Below, one piece after another: positions 9,961 to 21,902 of a stretch of 64,000 nt of DNA. Within the stretch, counting starts at the first letter, position 1. The number at the start of each line of letters is the position of its first letter. Origin of the DNA: Prunella strophiata (taxonomy: Eukaryota > Chordata > Aves > Passeriformes > Prunellidae); contig JAZBQD010000025.1 of NCBI GenBank assembly GCA_036583965.1, positions 14,901,145 through 14,965,144 of the forward strand, given 5' to 3'. A program made the translations under genes and the position numbers. The notes beneath the pieces are model-generated. The model saw only the letters and a list, made by a program, of their open reading frames with translations, did no database searches and was not told the DNA's origin.

Positions 9961-12900
9961 TGGTCGGTGTGACCCTCCCCCGCCCCGCTGATGCTGCCCC
10001 CTCCGCCCCCTCGCTTTGGGGAGGGGGGGACGCGGGGGGTGAGGTGATGTGTTGTGTTCCCCCCCCTCCCCAGCATGGCCGGGCATCAGCGGGTGGGTAA
10101 GGGCAGGGAAAAGGGGATCAGGTGCATCCCGCGGGATGCAGGGCTGCTCTGGGATGGGGGTGTAAGGGCACATCGCTCTAAGGACACGGTCGCCCCGGTG
10201 TGGGGTTGATGTTTGCCCCCTTCCACCTCTGCTGCCAGCCTCTAAAATTCCTCTTGTCCTCCCTGGTGGCACCATTGGCATCCCCGAGGCTGCACTCAAA
10301 CACCAAACACCCCAAAACCTCGGTGTGGCTTTCTGTGGCTGCAGGGTGACACCAGCCAAGGCATGGGGGGACAGGGGCAGCCTCCCCCACTCCCAGAGCC
10401 CAGGGCATGGAGGAAGGGGGAGGCCCTGGCTGGGATGGGGCCGAGGGGGCTGAGGGTCCTGCAGACCCCAGCGTGGGGCCATGGATCTCCCATCAGCCCA
10501 GGATGGAACACGGAGTTTGTTTTGGTGGGCAGAGGATGGGGAGGGCAGAGGGATCAGTGTGTGGGGTTGGGGGACCAGGCAGGCTCGACCCTATACAATG
10601 GCTGGGGCTGAGCACGGCTGGGGAAACTGAGGCACGGGGTTCTGGCAGCAACCAGCTAGATACCCCCAAGATCCTGGCCACGTGGGGGTCCAGGGGTGCC
10701 ATGGGGCATTGGGCTGAGGTGGCTCTGCCTCTCGGGCATCTGCTGGTGCCGGTGGGACATGGCAGTGCCTGGGCAGGGAAGGCCAGAGCGTGGCAGTCCC
10801 TGCAGCAGGAATGCTCCTGGCAGACCCTCTCCATGCCCACCCTCTGCCCAGGCTCTGGGGGTCTCGGGGCACAGCCCCCCGGGGTGCTCAGCACGCAGCA
10901 GGCTGGAGCAGCGGGCACAGAGCGAGCACCCTGCCGTGCTGGCATCTCCCCTCCTCTGGAAGCTGGGTGCTGATTTCACTCTGGCTACCAGGAAGAGGGA
11001 GGGAGGTGGCTTTGGAGTGGGGAGGACTCGCTCAAGCATCCATTTTTAATGAGCTAGATATCTATTTTTCCCCGAGCTGGCTTCCCCCACATCGATCCCT
11101 TTGCCTGCTCCCCTCCCCGTGCCAGCAGCTCCATGGCAGTGGGGAGCAGCAGGACAAGCACCCCTGGCACTGGGAGCCTCCTGCCTCCCCAAATCCTGCT
11201 CCTGGGGAAGGAGTGACCCTCACCTGGGCCAGGGCAAGGTGAGAGTGGGGAAAGGGTCCCCTTGTCCCCTCCAGTGGGGTCACAGGCTGTGTTGACCACC
11301 CTGTGGGGAGGTGGCCAGACAGAAGGACGAGTGGAGTGGGAGCACTTTGAGTTGGGAGGTCGGATCCTGCCCCTCTGCTCTGCAGATTGAAGCTGTGCCT
11401 GGCTCAGCAGCTGGCAGCCCCATGGCAAAGGCACATGGTCCTGCCTGTGGCTGTGTCCCCATCTCCAATCTCCCCTTGCTCCCAGCAGTGCCTGTGCAGA
11501 AGGAGCTGCAGCCGGAGAGGGGAGAAGGAATTTGGGAGGTGAGTGGGTGCTGCTGGTGTGGGAGGGAGCAGGCATTGGGTGTGCAGAGCTCCTTGGCAGC
11601 ATCCCACCCCCTCCCAACCTCTGCCCACCTGCCACGGGGACCAGCCACGTGTGCTGGGTGCTCCAGGGCTGGTGGCTCACGGGAGGAGCTCAGGGCTGAA
11701 GAGGAGGGTGTTTGGGGAGGGCACAGTTCAGCAGGACCTGTTTCTCCAGGGTTTCTCCCTGCTGGAGGGGTGATCCATGCCCAGCTCTTGGACAGGGGAA
11801 GCAGGAGGCCAGGGGGTTGTGCTGGGAGCAGGATCAGGATGGTGCCTTTTCTTCCAGGAGGCATCTGCTGGCTTTTGGAGCCCGAGCTGGCATTTATCAC
11901 CCACAGCCCACTGAACCAAGGAGTGCCCACTGGACACTGCCTGCCCTGCTGTCCCACCAGCCTCGTGCTGAGGGCCCCTGCTTGACCCCAACCCCAGCTC
12001 CCAGCTGGACCCCCGAGCCCAGGGGCAAAGGGGAAGCAGTTCTTGTGTGGCTGTCACAGGGGGATGGAGGGTTTGGGCAGGCACGAGTCCCAGCAGCACC
12101 TGAGGAGCACATCCACATCCTGTGCTTGGAGACAGCTCTCCTGGCTCCTCAGGGCATCTTGCATTTCACCCCTTCCTGGGCCCAGGAGGGGCAGAGGGAA
12201 GGGCTGGGGCACACTGGGAGCTGTCACTGGGCTTGAAGAGAGGAGGCCAGGCTGGCCAGGATCCAGCACATGAGGAGCTGCTCCCTCCTCTCCTTGCCTC
12301 GGTCAGTGGGGAGCAGGGAGAAGTTGGCTTAAACACGAGCATCCTTCCATGGTGTGAGAGCAAAGATCTCCAGAGGAGGCTGCAGGTGAAGGGACCAGGG
12401 GTCCTGCTCTGTCCTCAATCTGTCCCTCCTGTGCTCCTTTTGGGTGGGGGATTCCTCCCAAGGGGACAAGGGGCTGCCTGGAGAAAAGGAGAGAGCTCAG
12501 AACTTGCTGTCTCTGGGAGAAGGGGGTTTAGCAGAGAAGCTGCTGCAGGAGGGGCTTGGTGGTCAGAGGGAGCCCTGCTGGGAGGAAGTTTTGCTTGGCC
12601 AGCCTTGGGGCTGGAGCTCAGCCTCCCCCACGCTGGGGCTGGGGGACAGGAGCTGCATCTCCCAGTGCCCCCGACAGGAGCTGTTCTCTCAGCAAACCCA
12701 GCGCGGTGGGGACCTGAGCAGAGCTTGGTGCTGGCACCTCAGCCAGCTTTTCCCAGCTCCCTGGGCATGGGGCTGACCCTGCAAAGCCTGAGCCTGACCT
12801 TTGGGCAGGCTGTGGGGCCTGAGAGATTGCAGTGCTGGGGTTCCTATCGTGACAGCTCCTCTGAGCTGCAAGACCCAGCAATGGATTCACCAGCCTGCCT

Positions 12901-13550
12901 GGCACTGAGAGCAGCAGCCCCCAGCAATGAGACTCAAACCATTCATTTCCCAGCCCCTCCTAAGCCTCTTTGTCCACTGCAAGGTGGGATGAGCTCCTTG
13001 GCACCGTTGGGAACCATCAAGGGAGTGGGAAAGCTGCTCTCAGCCCTTAGGTCTCCCCGGGAGCTCTCAGGGCAGCCCCAGGAGGGAGTTTCTCAGCTCC
13101 CAAAACACAAACAGGTCTCCAGGACCAGGTGGAGAGGCAAGGCCCTTCCCTAGCCTGAATTCCTGGATTGGGCAGCAAGGAGAAGGTAGCACTGAGTTTG
13201 GAGTTGTGCTCGGAGCCTCTGTCCCAGCTCACCTGTGTGAGTGCTGAGGCTGGAGCACAAATCCACCTGTGCACACACACACAGACAGGCCCAGCACCTC
13301 CCTACCCAAACACAACCACTGCTCCTCCATCTCCGGGGGAGCCATGGCTCCTCCAGAGTCTTCAGCAGCTCCTCTGCATTTCTGGGGTGACCCGAGCCCT
13401 TTGAAGAGACCCGGCCTCGGGGCTGGGTGCTGGCACACTGCTCACAGCACGGGCAGCCTTCTGCCCCGGCGGGATCAGAGCCGGAGGCAGCTGCCCGGCT
13501 CGGTGCCCTGATGGCTGCCATGTGCTGGGGCTCAGCCCCGGCAGAGCCCC
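9961..13550. other. Non-coding region, no gene recognised
   Basis: Long open frames occur on both strands, including one of 343 codons at 12,122-13,153, but their sequences are low in information, have no recognisable domain and overlap each other in several frames. I take them as chance frames in GC-rich DNA. A short AT-rich island at 11,036-11,070 contains TAATGAGCTAGATATC and CTATTTTTCC, which look like homeodomain and MEF2-type sites. Confidence 0.4.
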
Positions 13551-14420
13551 CGGGGCAGCCTCGGGCGCTCATCCCCCGGGAGCGCCGGACAAAAGCCTCG
13601 CTGCGCGCTCCGCCACAGCGCTCCGCGGCGGGTGTGTTTTCTCCGCCTGTAGAGCAACTTGATTTGCTGCATTAGTAAAAATAGACGGGCTAATGAATTC
13701 AGCTGATGCAACCCCGGGCGCGCGTGCCCGCGGCGGCCCCGGGTGCGCGCGTGTGAGTGAGAGCCGGGCCCGTGCCAGGGCATCCCCCTCCCTGCGCGGC
13801 CCCGCGTGTGCGTGTGCGCATCCCGGGGGGGTGAGTGTGAGCAGCCGGCCGTGCCCGCTCGCTCCGCTCGGCTCTGCCGCCTGCAACCCCTCGGCAGCAG
13901 CGCCGGGTCCTGGCAGGGCCATAGCAAGGCTCCGAGGCGGGCTGGGGGCAGCAGCGAGGGCCGCAGGGACGCGGTGGGTGACAGCAGGGTGTCACGGGGA
14001 GTTTGTGGGGATCCTCTCTGGGATCTGCTGGGGCAGCAGCAGATCTGCCTGCTGGGTTGTAGCAGGATCTCTGAGGAGGATCTGTTGGAGCAATACTGGC
14101 TCTTCGCAGGGCCCTGGAGGGGTGATGGAGGTTCCCTTACAAGGAGCCGGTGCGGCAGGGCTGGATCCTCCCAGGGCCGGACGCTGGCAGCGGGGTCCTT
14201 GCGGGCCGGTGACCGGGGCCGCTGTCCGCGGTGCTGCCCGGGGATTTCCTCCGCCGTGCTGACGGGCACAGCCCGCTGTCCGCGGTGCTGACCGGCGCCG
14301 CTGTCCGCGGTGCTGACCCAGCCGGGCTCCCGGGGGCTGCCTTGGCCTCCGGTGCGGCTGCAAGCCCGGCTGTCCCGGAGCTCAGCCCCGATCCCTGCAG
14401 CAGCAGGATGACTGATGCAG
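13551..14420. promoter_or_regulatory. CpG-rich candidate promoter with an AT-rich core
   Basis: CpG-dense sequence surrounds an AT-rich core (about 13,656-13,720) with GCTGCATTAGTAAAAATAG and CTAATGAATTCAGCTGATGC. The first contains a near-consensus MEF2 site, the second a homeodomain core and an E-box-like CAGCTG. From 14,000 on there are short direct repeats such as GTCCGCGGTGCTGAC. A remote FBXL16 promoter or enhancer is the simplest reading, but no spliced 5' exon can be proved from sequence alone. Confidence 0.4.
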
Positions 14421-17199
14421 GAGCCAGGGATCTCCCAGGCAATGCGCTAACAGGGAGGCTGATGGCCCTGCCCGTGTCTTAAGGCCCTCACCCCTCTCCA
14501 CAACCACGTGGAGACAGCAAACTCGCCAACAGGTTGGACAAGCTCTGTGTTCCTGGCAGTCTCCATGCCGTCCGTCCCAGCATGCTCACTGTGTGTGCAG
14601 TGTGGTGGTGACAGGCTCTCAGACCCGGCTCTCCTCTCCCTCCCTGCGTCAAATCCGCCCCCCAGCACTGCATCATCGCCCCCCGTGGGTGACAAACCCC
14701 TCCAAACCTCTCTGCCAGTGACGTAGCCTGGGAAATGTGCACCCTGCAGTGCATTCGGGAGGCTGAAGGCTTTGACCGTTGCTTTTGTCAGGTTTTCTCC
14801 CACTGGGAGCTGGCACTCCACTGCTGGGAGATGCTTCCCCGTGAGAGAGCAAAGGGGGAGCTGAGACAGAGGGGGGATGCAAATCCTGGGCCCTTCCTGT
14901 GGGACCCCAGAGCAAGGATGGTTGCAGCAAGTGCTGAACAATCCTGATGATGATGATGGGGTGCTTGGCCCAGTCATGCAATCTGCAAACACAGAGATGA
15001 CAGGGAGAAGGGAAAGGGACACATCTCTGCTCTCCTGTTGCTTTGGAGTGGCCAAAAAGCCTATGGAGGTGTTCATGGAACTATGGAGGGTCTGTGCTGA
15101 CACCTCCAAGGCAGACAGCTTTGGGTTTGTCTGTCCCTCTGCTGTCTCTGGGCTGGGAGTGCCTGGGGAGGTGCAGAGTGGGCTCTGGGTGTCCCTGCAC
15201 TCAGCAGCTCTGACCCCCGGGGGTTTTGGGAGCTGCACTTTGGACATCAGAGCAAAGTGGCCTCAGCCCTGGGCTGCAGGAACTGCGGGGCTGCCTGGCT
15301 GCAGGCTGGGGCTTTCCTGTGGCACAGGAGGGCAGATGCCAGCACTGCCCCTTGATGCCAGAGACAGCAGCTATTGAACCCACTCCCCTCCCAGCCCGTG
15401 CCCCCAGCCCACCTTCTCCCCACTGGGGTCTTTACCCAAGCACAGTTCCACACCTGGGGGTGGTAGGAGCACCCAAATTCTTCCCTGCTCATCTCCCCAG
15501 AGAGAAATTCCTGCCTGGCCTCCTCCCACGCTGCCCAGATCCTCCTGTGCCCAGAGGCTCGAATCTCTGTTCATCTTCCTATTTGAAGTGACTTCCAGCT
15601 CACTCAAGGTTCAGGATTTCTGTGCTCTGTTTAAGCAGCCTGAGCTCCCTGGGCTGGGGGGCTGGCTTCAGCTTTCCAGGGAAAGCTGCTGGACCCCCTG
15701 AGCCCCCCTGAGCGCCCCTGAGCCCCCTGAGCTCAGGCCTCGGGGCCCAGCTGAGCTCTGAGCTGCTTGGATGCGGTGCCAAGACCTCCTGCTGGCCGCA
15801 TGTGAGTCCGGCGACTTGTCAGCATCTGTCTCCTGCTGTGACTGTCCCCTTGGGCTCCCGAGGCCCTGGGCTGCCCCTCTGCCACCACCTGCCCTCTCCA
15901 GCGTGCCCAGCGGCTCTGGCCGCGGGCTCGGTGCCGCAGCGACAGCTTCTCCGCCACCTGGTAATTATCTGTTTGGATTGGTGCTCCGTGGCCGTGAGAC
16001 ACCCCGGTGCACGTTCTGTTTACTTCCCTAATTGCTGCCAAGCACCGAGCCGCTGGTTTCAAGTTTCTCTCTTCTCTCCCCTCCCCTTCTCCTGCTTTCA
16101 AGCGAATTTAACACATGTCCAAGCATCGGCGGCCCAGCTCCGCTGTCGGGCAGCGTGAGCGGAGGCAGCAGCGGCTGCATCCAAGCCGGGAGCGGCGCCA
16201 GACTGTCTGCACAGGGCTGGGCTCGTCCCCGGAGGCTGGATCTCGGCGGGACGCTGCCACCGAGCCGGGCTGGCTGCCCGCCCGCCCCCCGTGCCACGGC
16301 CCCGCTGTGCCGGGAACCGCGTCCTCGGGAGGTGCCGTGTGCCCTGCACCCCGCGGGCTCTCCAGATGTGCCACCCGCACCTGGCTGCGCTTCTGAGCTC
16401 CTTTTTGGCTCCCTGGCTGCTCCAGGAGAGCTGGATGAGGCCACTCTCTCCAGGCTGTGAGAGTGAAAGGGATGGGCAGCAGGGAGGCTGGGCTGCATCC
16501 TGCTGCCAGGCTCAGGGACCACAGAGCTTGGCCATGAGCAGGATGCCCTCCTCTCGGTGTCCCCCCATGAGGGCTTGACTTTCCCCATCCCAAATCAAGC
16601 AGCTATAACAATTCCCTTGCTTTAATCTCAGGTCTGGGAAGAGCTGGCAGGCAAGAAGGTCCTCAGCTCCTGTCACTGATGGATGGATGTGCCAACCACC
16701 CCTTGGGCCTTCAGGGCAGCTCCCTGTCCCCTGCTCCATGCACTGGAAGCTGCATTCCTGTGCTTCAGCTCCTTGTGCCCCCAAGGGTTGCCAGGATCAG
16801 CTTTTTGGCAGGGTTTGGCGTGGCATTGGCACTCAGGGTGCAGGCAGGGCAGGCAGCAGCCGGGCAGGGCCCTGCACCAGGCCCCGGCTGGGCAGGGGGA
16901 GGGGGCTGAGCCCCCATCAATAATTCACCTCCATATTTATAGAGGGAAGTGTGGTGAATAATGGATGGGGGGTGTGGCAGGGCCGGTGGGAGGCCGGCCT
17001 TGCTGCCTCTGCAATATTTATTGGCCAGGTTTGCCAGGTGCTGCCCGGCTGCCTCGAGGCTCCGCGGAGATCGGTGGCACTACGGCTGGCACGGGCTCCT
17101 GCTGAGGGCTTGGCTGGCACGGCGGGTACAGGCAGCTCTGCTCCTCTGCCTCTGCCCGCTCCACTCCACAAAAATGCCCCAAGGGCATTTGTCCCCAGG
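14421..17199. other. Non-coding region upstream of FBXL16
   Basis: No coding exon is recognised. A further CpG-rich stretch lies at about 15,900-16,380. At 16,915-17,040 an AT-rich patch with CCATATTTATAG and GCAATATTTATTGG interrupts GC-rich DNA. The first resembles a MEF2 or CArG-type site. These could be parts of FBXL16 regulatory sequence or 5' untranslated exons. Confidence 0.35.
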
Positions 17200-17610
17200 G
17201 GGCTGGAGACCCCCTGCTCTGGAGCCAGGCTGGCAGAGCTGGGGGTGCTCACCTGGACAAGAGAAGGTTCCAAAGACACCTCAGAGCCCCTTGCAGGGCC
17301 TGAAGGGGCTCCAGGAGAGCTGGAGGGGGACTGGGGACAAGGGATGGAGGAACAGGACACAGGGAATGGCTTCCACTGCCAGAGGGCAAGGAAGGGATGG
17401 GATATTGGGAATTAGGAATTGTTCCCTGGGAGGGTGGGCAGGCCCTGGCACAGGGTGCCCAGAGCAGCTGTGGCTGCCCCTGGATCCCTTGAAGTGTCCA
17501 AGGCCAGGTTGCAGTAATGTGGGACAGTGGAAGGTGTCCCTGCCCATGGCAGGATATGGAATGAGATGGGCTTTGAGGTCTCTTCCAATCCAAACCAGTC
17601 TGTGGATCCT
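17200..17610 (+). mobile_element. CR1 LINE 3' fragment
   Basis: Contains the avian CR1 landmarks in order: GAGCTGGGGGTGCTCACCTG, GGAATGGCTTCCACTGCCAG, ATTGTTCCCTGGGAGGGTGG, GCAGCTGTGGCTGCCCCTGG and TGGAATGAGATGGGCTTTGA. Close relatives occur at 39.5, 50.1 and 52.3 kb. It is a truncated, non-coding copy immediately upstream of the first FBXL16 coding exon. Confidence 0.88.
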
Positions 17611-17933
17611 TCTCCATCTCCCCTTGGCCATGTTGGATTCTAGGCTCAGAGAGGGATGTGAATGCCCAGGGACAAATCCTCATCCATCCCTCATCACAGG
17701 GGGACTCCAGGGCCATGCAGCTTCTGGAAGGACCCTGCTCTGTGTCCCAAACATGTCCTCTCTGTGTTTGTGCCCAGCAGCCCCCACCACCCGGTCCCAT
17801 GTGCCACCCTGCTCAGGGCCCCCAGGATGTCCCCCCTCACTGGTGCCACCACCTCCCCCAGCCATGGCCACCCCCCCAGCAGACCCACAGCCCCTCATCC
17901 CACACCCCTGTGTTACAGAGAGACCTGTGGAAG

Positions 17934-20900
17934 ATGTCGAACCCGAGAAACGGCGACACCAAGCCCCCATGTTTGCCCCGCAATGGACTGGTGAAGATCC
18001 CCACGCAACCCAACGGCCTCGGCTCCGCCAGCATCACCAAAGGCACCCCCGCCGTGAAAAACCGCCTGTGCCAGCCTTCCTCCGTGCCTGCCATCCTCAG
18101 CCCGGCCTTAGCCCACCGCAGCGACCTGCCCATCCCCAGCCTGGCCTCCCCGCTCTCCTTGGCCACCCTGGCCAGCGTCTCCTCCCCTCCCGGCGCTTCC
18201 TTGGTGGGACTGAACGCCAGCGAGGGCTCGGAGCAGCCCTCTCCGGAGCGGCTGCCGGGCTCGCCCTCCGAAAGGCAGCTGGCCGTGGACGAGAAGATCC
18301 TCAACCGCTTGTTCTGGTACTTTTCGGCGTGCGAGAAGTGCGTGCTGGCGCAGGTGTGCAAGGCATGGCGGAGGGTGCTCTACCAGCCCAAGTTCTGGGT
18401 GGGCTTGACGCCCGTGCTGCACACCAAAGAGCTCTACAACATCCTGCCCGGTGGAGAGAAGGAGTTCGTCAGCCTGCAGGGCTTCGCCGTCCGCGGCTTC
18501 GACGGCTTCTGCCTCGTGGGCGTCTCTGACCTGGACATTTGTGAGTTCATTGACAACTACCCCCTCTCCAAGAAGGGGGTCAAGTCCATGAGCCTTAAGA
18601 GGTCGACCATCACAGATGCAGGGTTGGAGGTAGGTGACCCTGCTGAAGTGACCAGGGTGGCTGAGGCGTGCTGGTGGCGGGTCAGTCCTGGTGGCCCTGG
18701 GGACACACACGTGGGCAGAGCTTTCAGCGGTCACAGTGAGGGGGAAGCAGGCAGGTGGCATGGCCCCCCCACAGGTGCTGGCAGCCCCGGGAGGCCCTGC
18801 CTGTGGCCTGGGTGGTGGGATGGATGCAGGGTCAGGGGGTGTTGGGGTTCATCCCTGCTGCCTGTGGGTGCTGCAGGAAGGCAGAGCCAGGTGAGGTGGC
18901 CGTGCTGCTGGGTGGTGATGTGGCAGTGGGTGACAAGCTCTGGGAACGGGACATTCCTGCTTGGCTGGCTGCTCCCCAGCAAGGAGGTCACCCAAGCAAG
19001 GGGCTGAGGGTCAGATAGAGATGGGGTGATTCAGGGGGCTAGGCAAGGTCCCCACCGAGATCCTTACCCTGTGCCATGGCCAAACACAGCACCAGCTGCT
19101 CCGTGGGCACATCTCACCCAAGCTGTTCCTGTGCTGGGAGCGGGCATCAATCCTGACCCTGCCAGCAGCACCTGGCACAGTGCTGGGGCTGTACCCAGGG
19201 GTCCCTGCCTGTCCCCTCCCATTCCCCACTGATGCTGGGATGTCCTAAGGCAGGCGTTGAACCCATGCCAGGGATGTCACAGTGAGAAGACTGGACTCGG
19301 GCAAGACCGGGAGCAGTGGGAAGAGCCACCCAGAGGGAGCTGGGCTGGGGGCACAGGGACGGGCAAGGGTGGGTGGCAGTGCCCAGCACGGCCTGACCCC
19401 CTGGCCCTCGGCAGGTGATGCTGGAGCAGATGCAGGGCGTGGTGCGGCTGGAGCTGTCGGGCTGCAACGACTTCACGGAGGCCGGGCTGTGGTCCAGCCT
19501 CAACGCCCGCATCACGGCGCTCAGCGTCAGCGACTGCATCAACGTGGCCGACGACGCCATCGCCGCCATCTCGCAGCTCCTGCCCAACCTCACCGAGCTC
19601 AACCTGCAGGCCTACCACGTGACGGACACGGCGCTCGCCTACTTCACCGCCAAGCAGGGCTACACCACCCACACCCTGCGCCTCAACTCCTGCTGGGAGA
19701 TCACCAACCACGGCGTGGTCAACATGGTCCACAGCCTGCCCAACCTGAGCGTGCTCAGCCTCTCGGGCTGCTCCAAGGTGACGGATGATGGTGTGGAGCT
19801 GGTGGCCGAGAACCTGCGGAAGCTGCGCAGCCTCGACCTGTCCTGGTGCCCCCGCATCACCGACATGGCCCTGGAGTACATCGCCTGCGACCTGCACAAG
19901 CTGGAGGAGCTGGTGCTCGACAGGTAAAGGGCTGTGCTGAGCTATGCTGTGCCACGCTGAGCCATGCCATGCCATGATGAGCCATGCCGGGCCATGCCAT
20001 GCCATGCTAAGCTATGCCAAGCCATGCCAAGTCATGCCATACCATGCTGAGCCATGCCATGCCGTGCCATGCATGCCATGCCGTGCCATGCCGAGCTGTG
20101 CTGTGCCGTGTCACCCCGTGACAAACCATGCCGTGCCAAGCCGTGCCATGCTGAGCCATGCTGGAAGCAGAGGGTGCAGCATGGGGGCCATGGTTTGGGG
20201 ACAGCCACGGGTGACCAGCTGGCCCTGACACCCCGTGTCCCGGCAGGTGCGTGCGGATCACCGACACCGGCCTCAGCTACCTGTCCACCATGTCATCCCT
20301 GCGGAGCCTCTACCTGCGCTGGTGCTGCCAGGTAGGTGTGGAACACGGCTGTGCCCGTCCTGGCTCGGCACGGCAGAGAGGGCATGGTGGCACCTCCCTG
20401 GGGATGGGCCATGGGCTCGGGGCGGGCTCCTGGGGCTGGCTGAAGACCCCAAGACTTGGTGCCAGGAAGCAGAGAGCTCCTGTGAGCTCAGCAGGACTCA
20501 GCCCTGGCACCCTGACCCTGCATCCTCGCCCCAGCAGCAGCATCCCCAGAGCTGGTACCTGCTGCAGGCTCCCTGCCCTGGCTCCCTGCTCCCTGTGGCA
20601 CAGCCCAGACCCAGTACCCCGGCCCTGCACCCTAAACCCTGCCCCAGCATCCTGCTGCAACATCCCACATCCTGCTCAGGCTCCCCTCCCCAGCACCCAG
20701 CTCCCTGCAGCCTGTCCCATCACAGTTCCCTGCCCCAGCACCCAGAGCCAGCACACTGCCCCAGCATCCTGCACCCTGCTTCAGGTTCCCAGCCCTGGCA
20801 CCAGTTCCCTACCCCAGCTCGGCAATGCTGAGCCCTGGTGCTGTGGTTGTCCCCACTGTCCCCTCTCATCCCCATCCCATCTTCTTTTCCAGGTGCAGGA

Positions 20901-21902
20901 TTTTGGCCTGAAGCACCTCCTGGGCATGGGCAGCCTGCGCCTCCTCTCGCTGGCTGGTGAGACCCTGACCCTCTACCAGGGACCAGAGACCCCCAGGGGC
21001 TGGGGAGGCAGTGGGCATGGGGACAGAGAGACCCCTGGGGACAGCCTGGGGACAGCCAGCATCCCCCCAAGCCAGCAGGCCCCTGCACCCAGCCCAGCCT
21101 GTGGGGAAAGATGTACAGCTGGGCTCTTGGGGTGTGGGGGTTTTTGGGGTGGAGGTGTTTTGGGAGCTATGTTTTTGCCATTCAAGTTTTCTGGGGTGTT
21201 GGTTATTGAGGAGCTGTTCTAGAGGGCAGTTTTTTGTTTGGTTTTTTGTTTTTGTTTTTTGGGGGTTTGTTGTTTTGGGTTTTTTTTTTTTTTTTTTAAT
21301 ATTGATGTTTTGAGATGCTGGGATTTTAGGCTGACCTTGGGGTGCAGGTGTTTTGGAGCACTGCTCTTTAGCATGCTGGTTTTCTGGGTCCTGATGGGGG
21401 TTTTTTGGGTGCTAATTTTGATGGTCTTGGTATTTTGGCTGGTGCTTTAAGGTACTGGTTTTTGTGTGCATTTTTGAGTGCTGGATTTTTTAGATGCTGA
21501 TATTTTGAGTGGTTTTTTTGTAGTGTTAGGGGTTTTGGGGTACTTTTTTTTAGCATGCTGTGTTTTTGGGTTTTATTTTTTGGGTATGGTGAGTTTCGAG
21601 GTGCTGGGATTTTGAGGTCCTGACCCTTTGGTCCTGTTTGGGGGGATTTTGGTGTTTTGGGATGCTGGTGCCTTTGAGATGCTGTTTTTTGGGATGCTAT
21701 TTTTTGGGGGGCGCTGGCGATCTGGGCTGACAGTGCACCCTGTCCCCTCGCAGGCTGCCCCTTGCTGACCACCACGGGGCTCTCGGGGCTGGTGCAGCTG
21801 CAGGAGCTGGAGGAGCTGGAACTCACCAACTGCCCCGGGGCCACCCCGGAGCTCTTCAAGTACTTCTCCCAGCACCTCCCGTGCTGCATGGTGATCGAGT
21901 AG
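17934..21902 (+). CDS. FBXL16: FBXL16, F-box and leucine-rich repeat protein 16
   Basis: Five coding exons: 17,934-18,629, 19,415-19,923, 20,247-20,331, 20,893-20,956 and 21,754-21,902. All have GT-AG borders and matching phases, giving 500 residues (human FBXL16 is 479). The start follows a good acceptor (TGTTACAG, exon from 17,919), so a 5' UTR exon lies upstream. The N-terminus ([11 protein letters not shown]) is the family's proline/serine-rich lead. An F-box-like segment is at about residues 120-160 ([20 protein letters not shown]), followed by leucine-rich repeats ([45 protein letters not shown]) and the end [16 protein letters not shown]. Known of the family: brain-enriched, binds PP2A B55alpha, and is a doubtful SCF ligase subunit. 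The gene appears intact. Downstream neighbours WDR24 and JMJD8 on the same strand match the mammalian order. Confidence 0.97.
19924..20165. repeat. Pentamer-like (GCCAT)n repeat in an FBXL16 intron
   Basis: A run of GCCATGCCATGCTGAGCCAT-type words begins at the donor of FBXL16 exon 2 and fills most of the 323-bp intron up to about 20,165. Units of five and ten bases vary (GCCAT, GCCAAG, GCTGA, GCCGT). It does not touch the splice sites beyond the first bases of the intron. Confidence 0.85.
21225..21720. repeat. T/G-rich degenerate repeat in the last FBXL16 intron
   Basis: Almost only T and G with scattered A. Words such as GATGCTGATTTTTTGGGG, GTGCTGGATTTTTTAG and TTTTGGGGTACTTTTTTTTA recur every 20-35 bases, and there is an 18-T run near 21,281. 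It looks like a decayed minisatellite. Several GGG runs per 100 bases make the transcribed RNA a possible quadruplex former. The acceptor at 21,753 is still normal (CCCCTCGCAG). Confidence 0.75.

Noticed and set aside
12122..13153. 343-codon plus-strand frame
   Set aside because: No recognisable domain, overlapped by other frames, in GC-rich DNA where chance frames are long.
1..17199. METRN or another 16p13.3 neighbour upstream of FBXL16
   Set aside because: I looked for meteorin-like and other expected products in all frames and found nothing recognisable.
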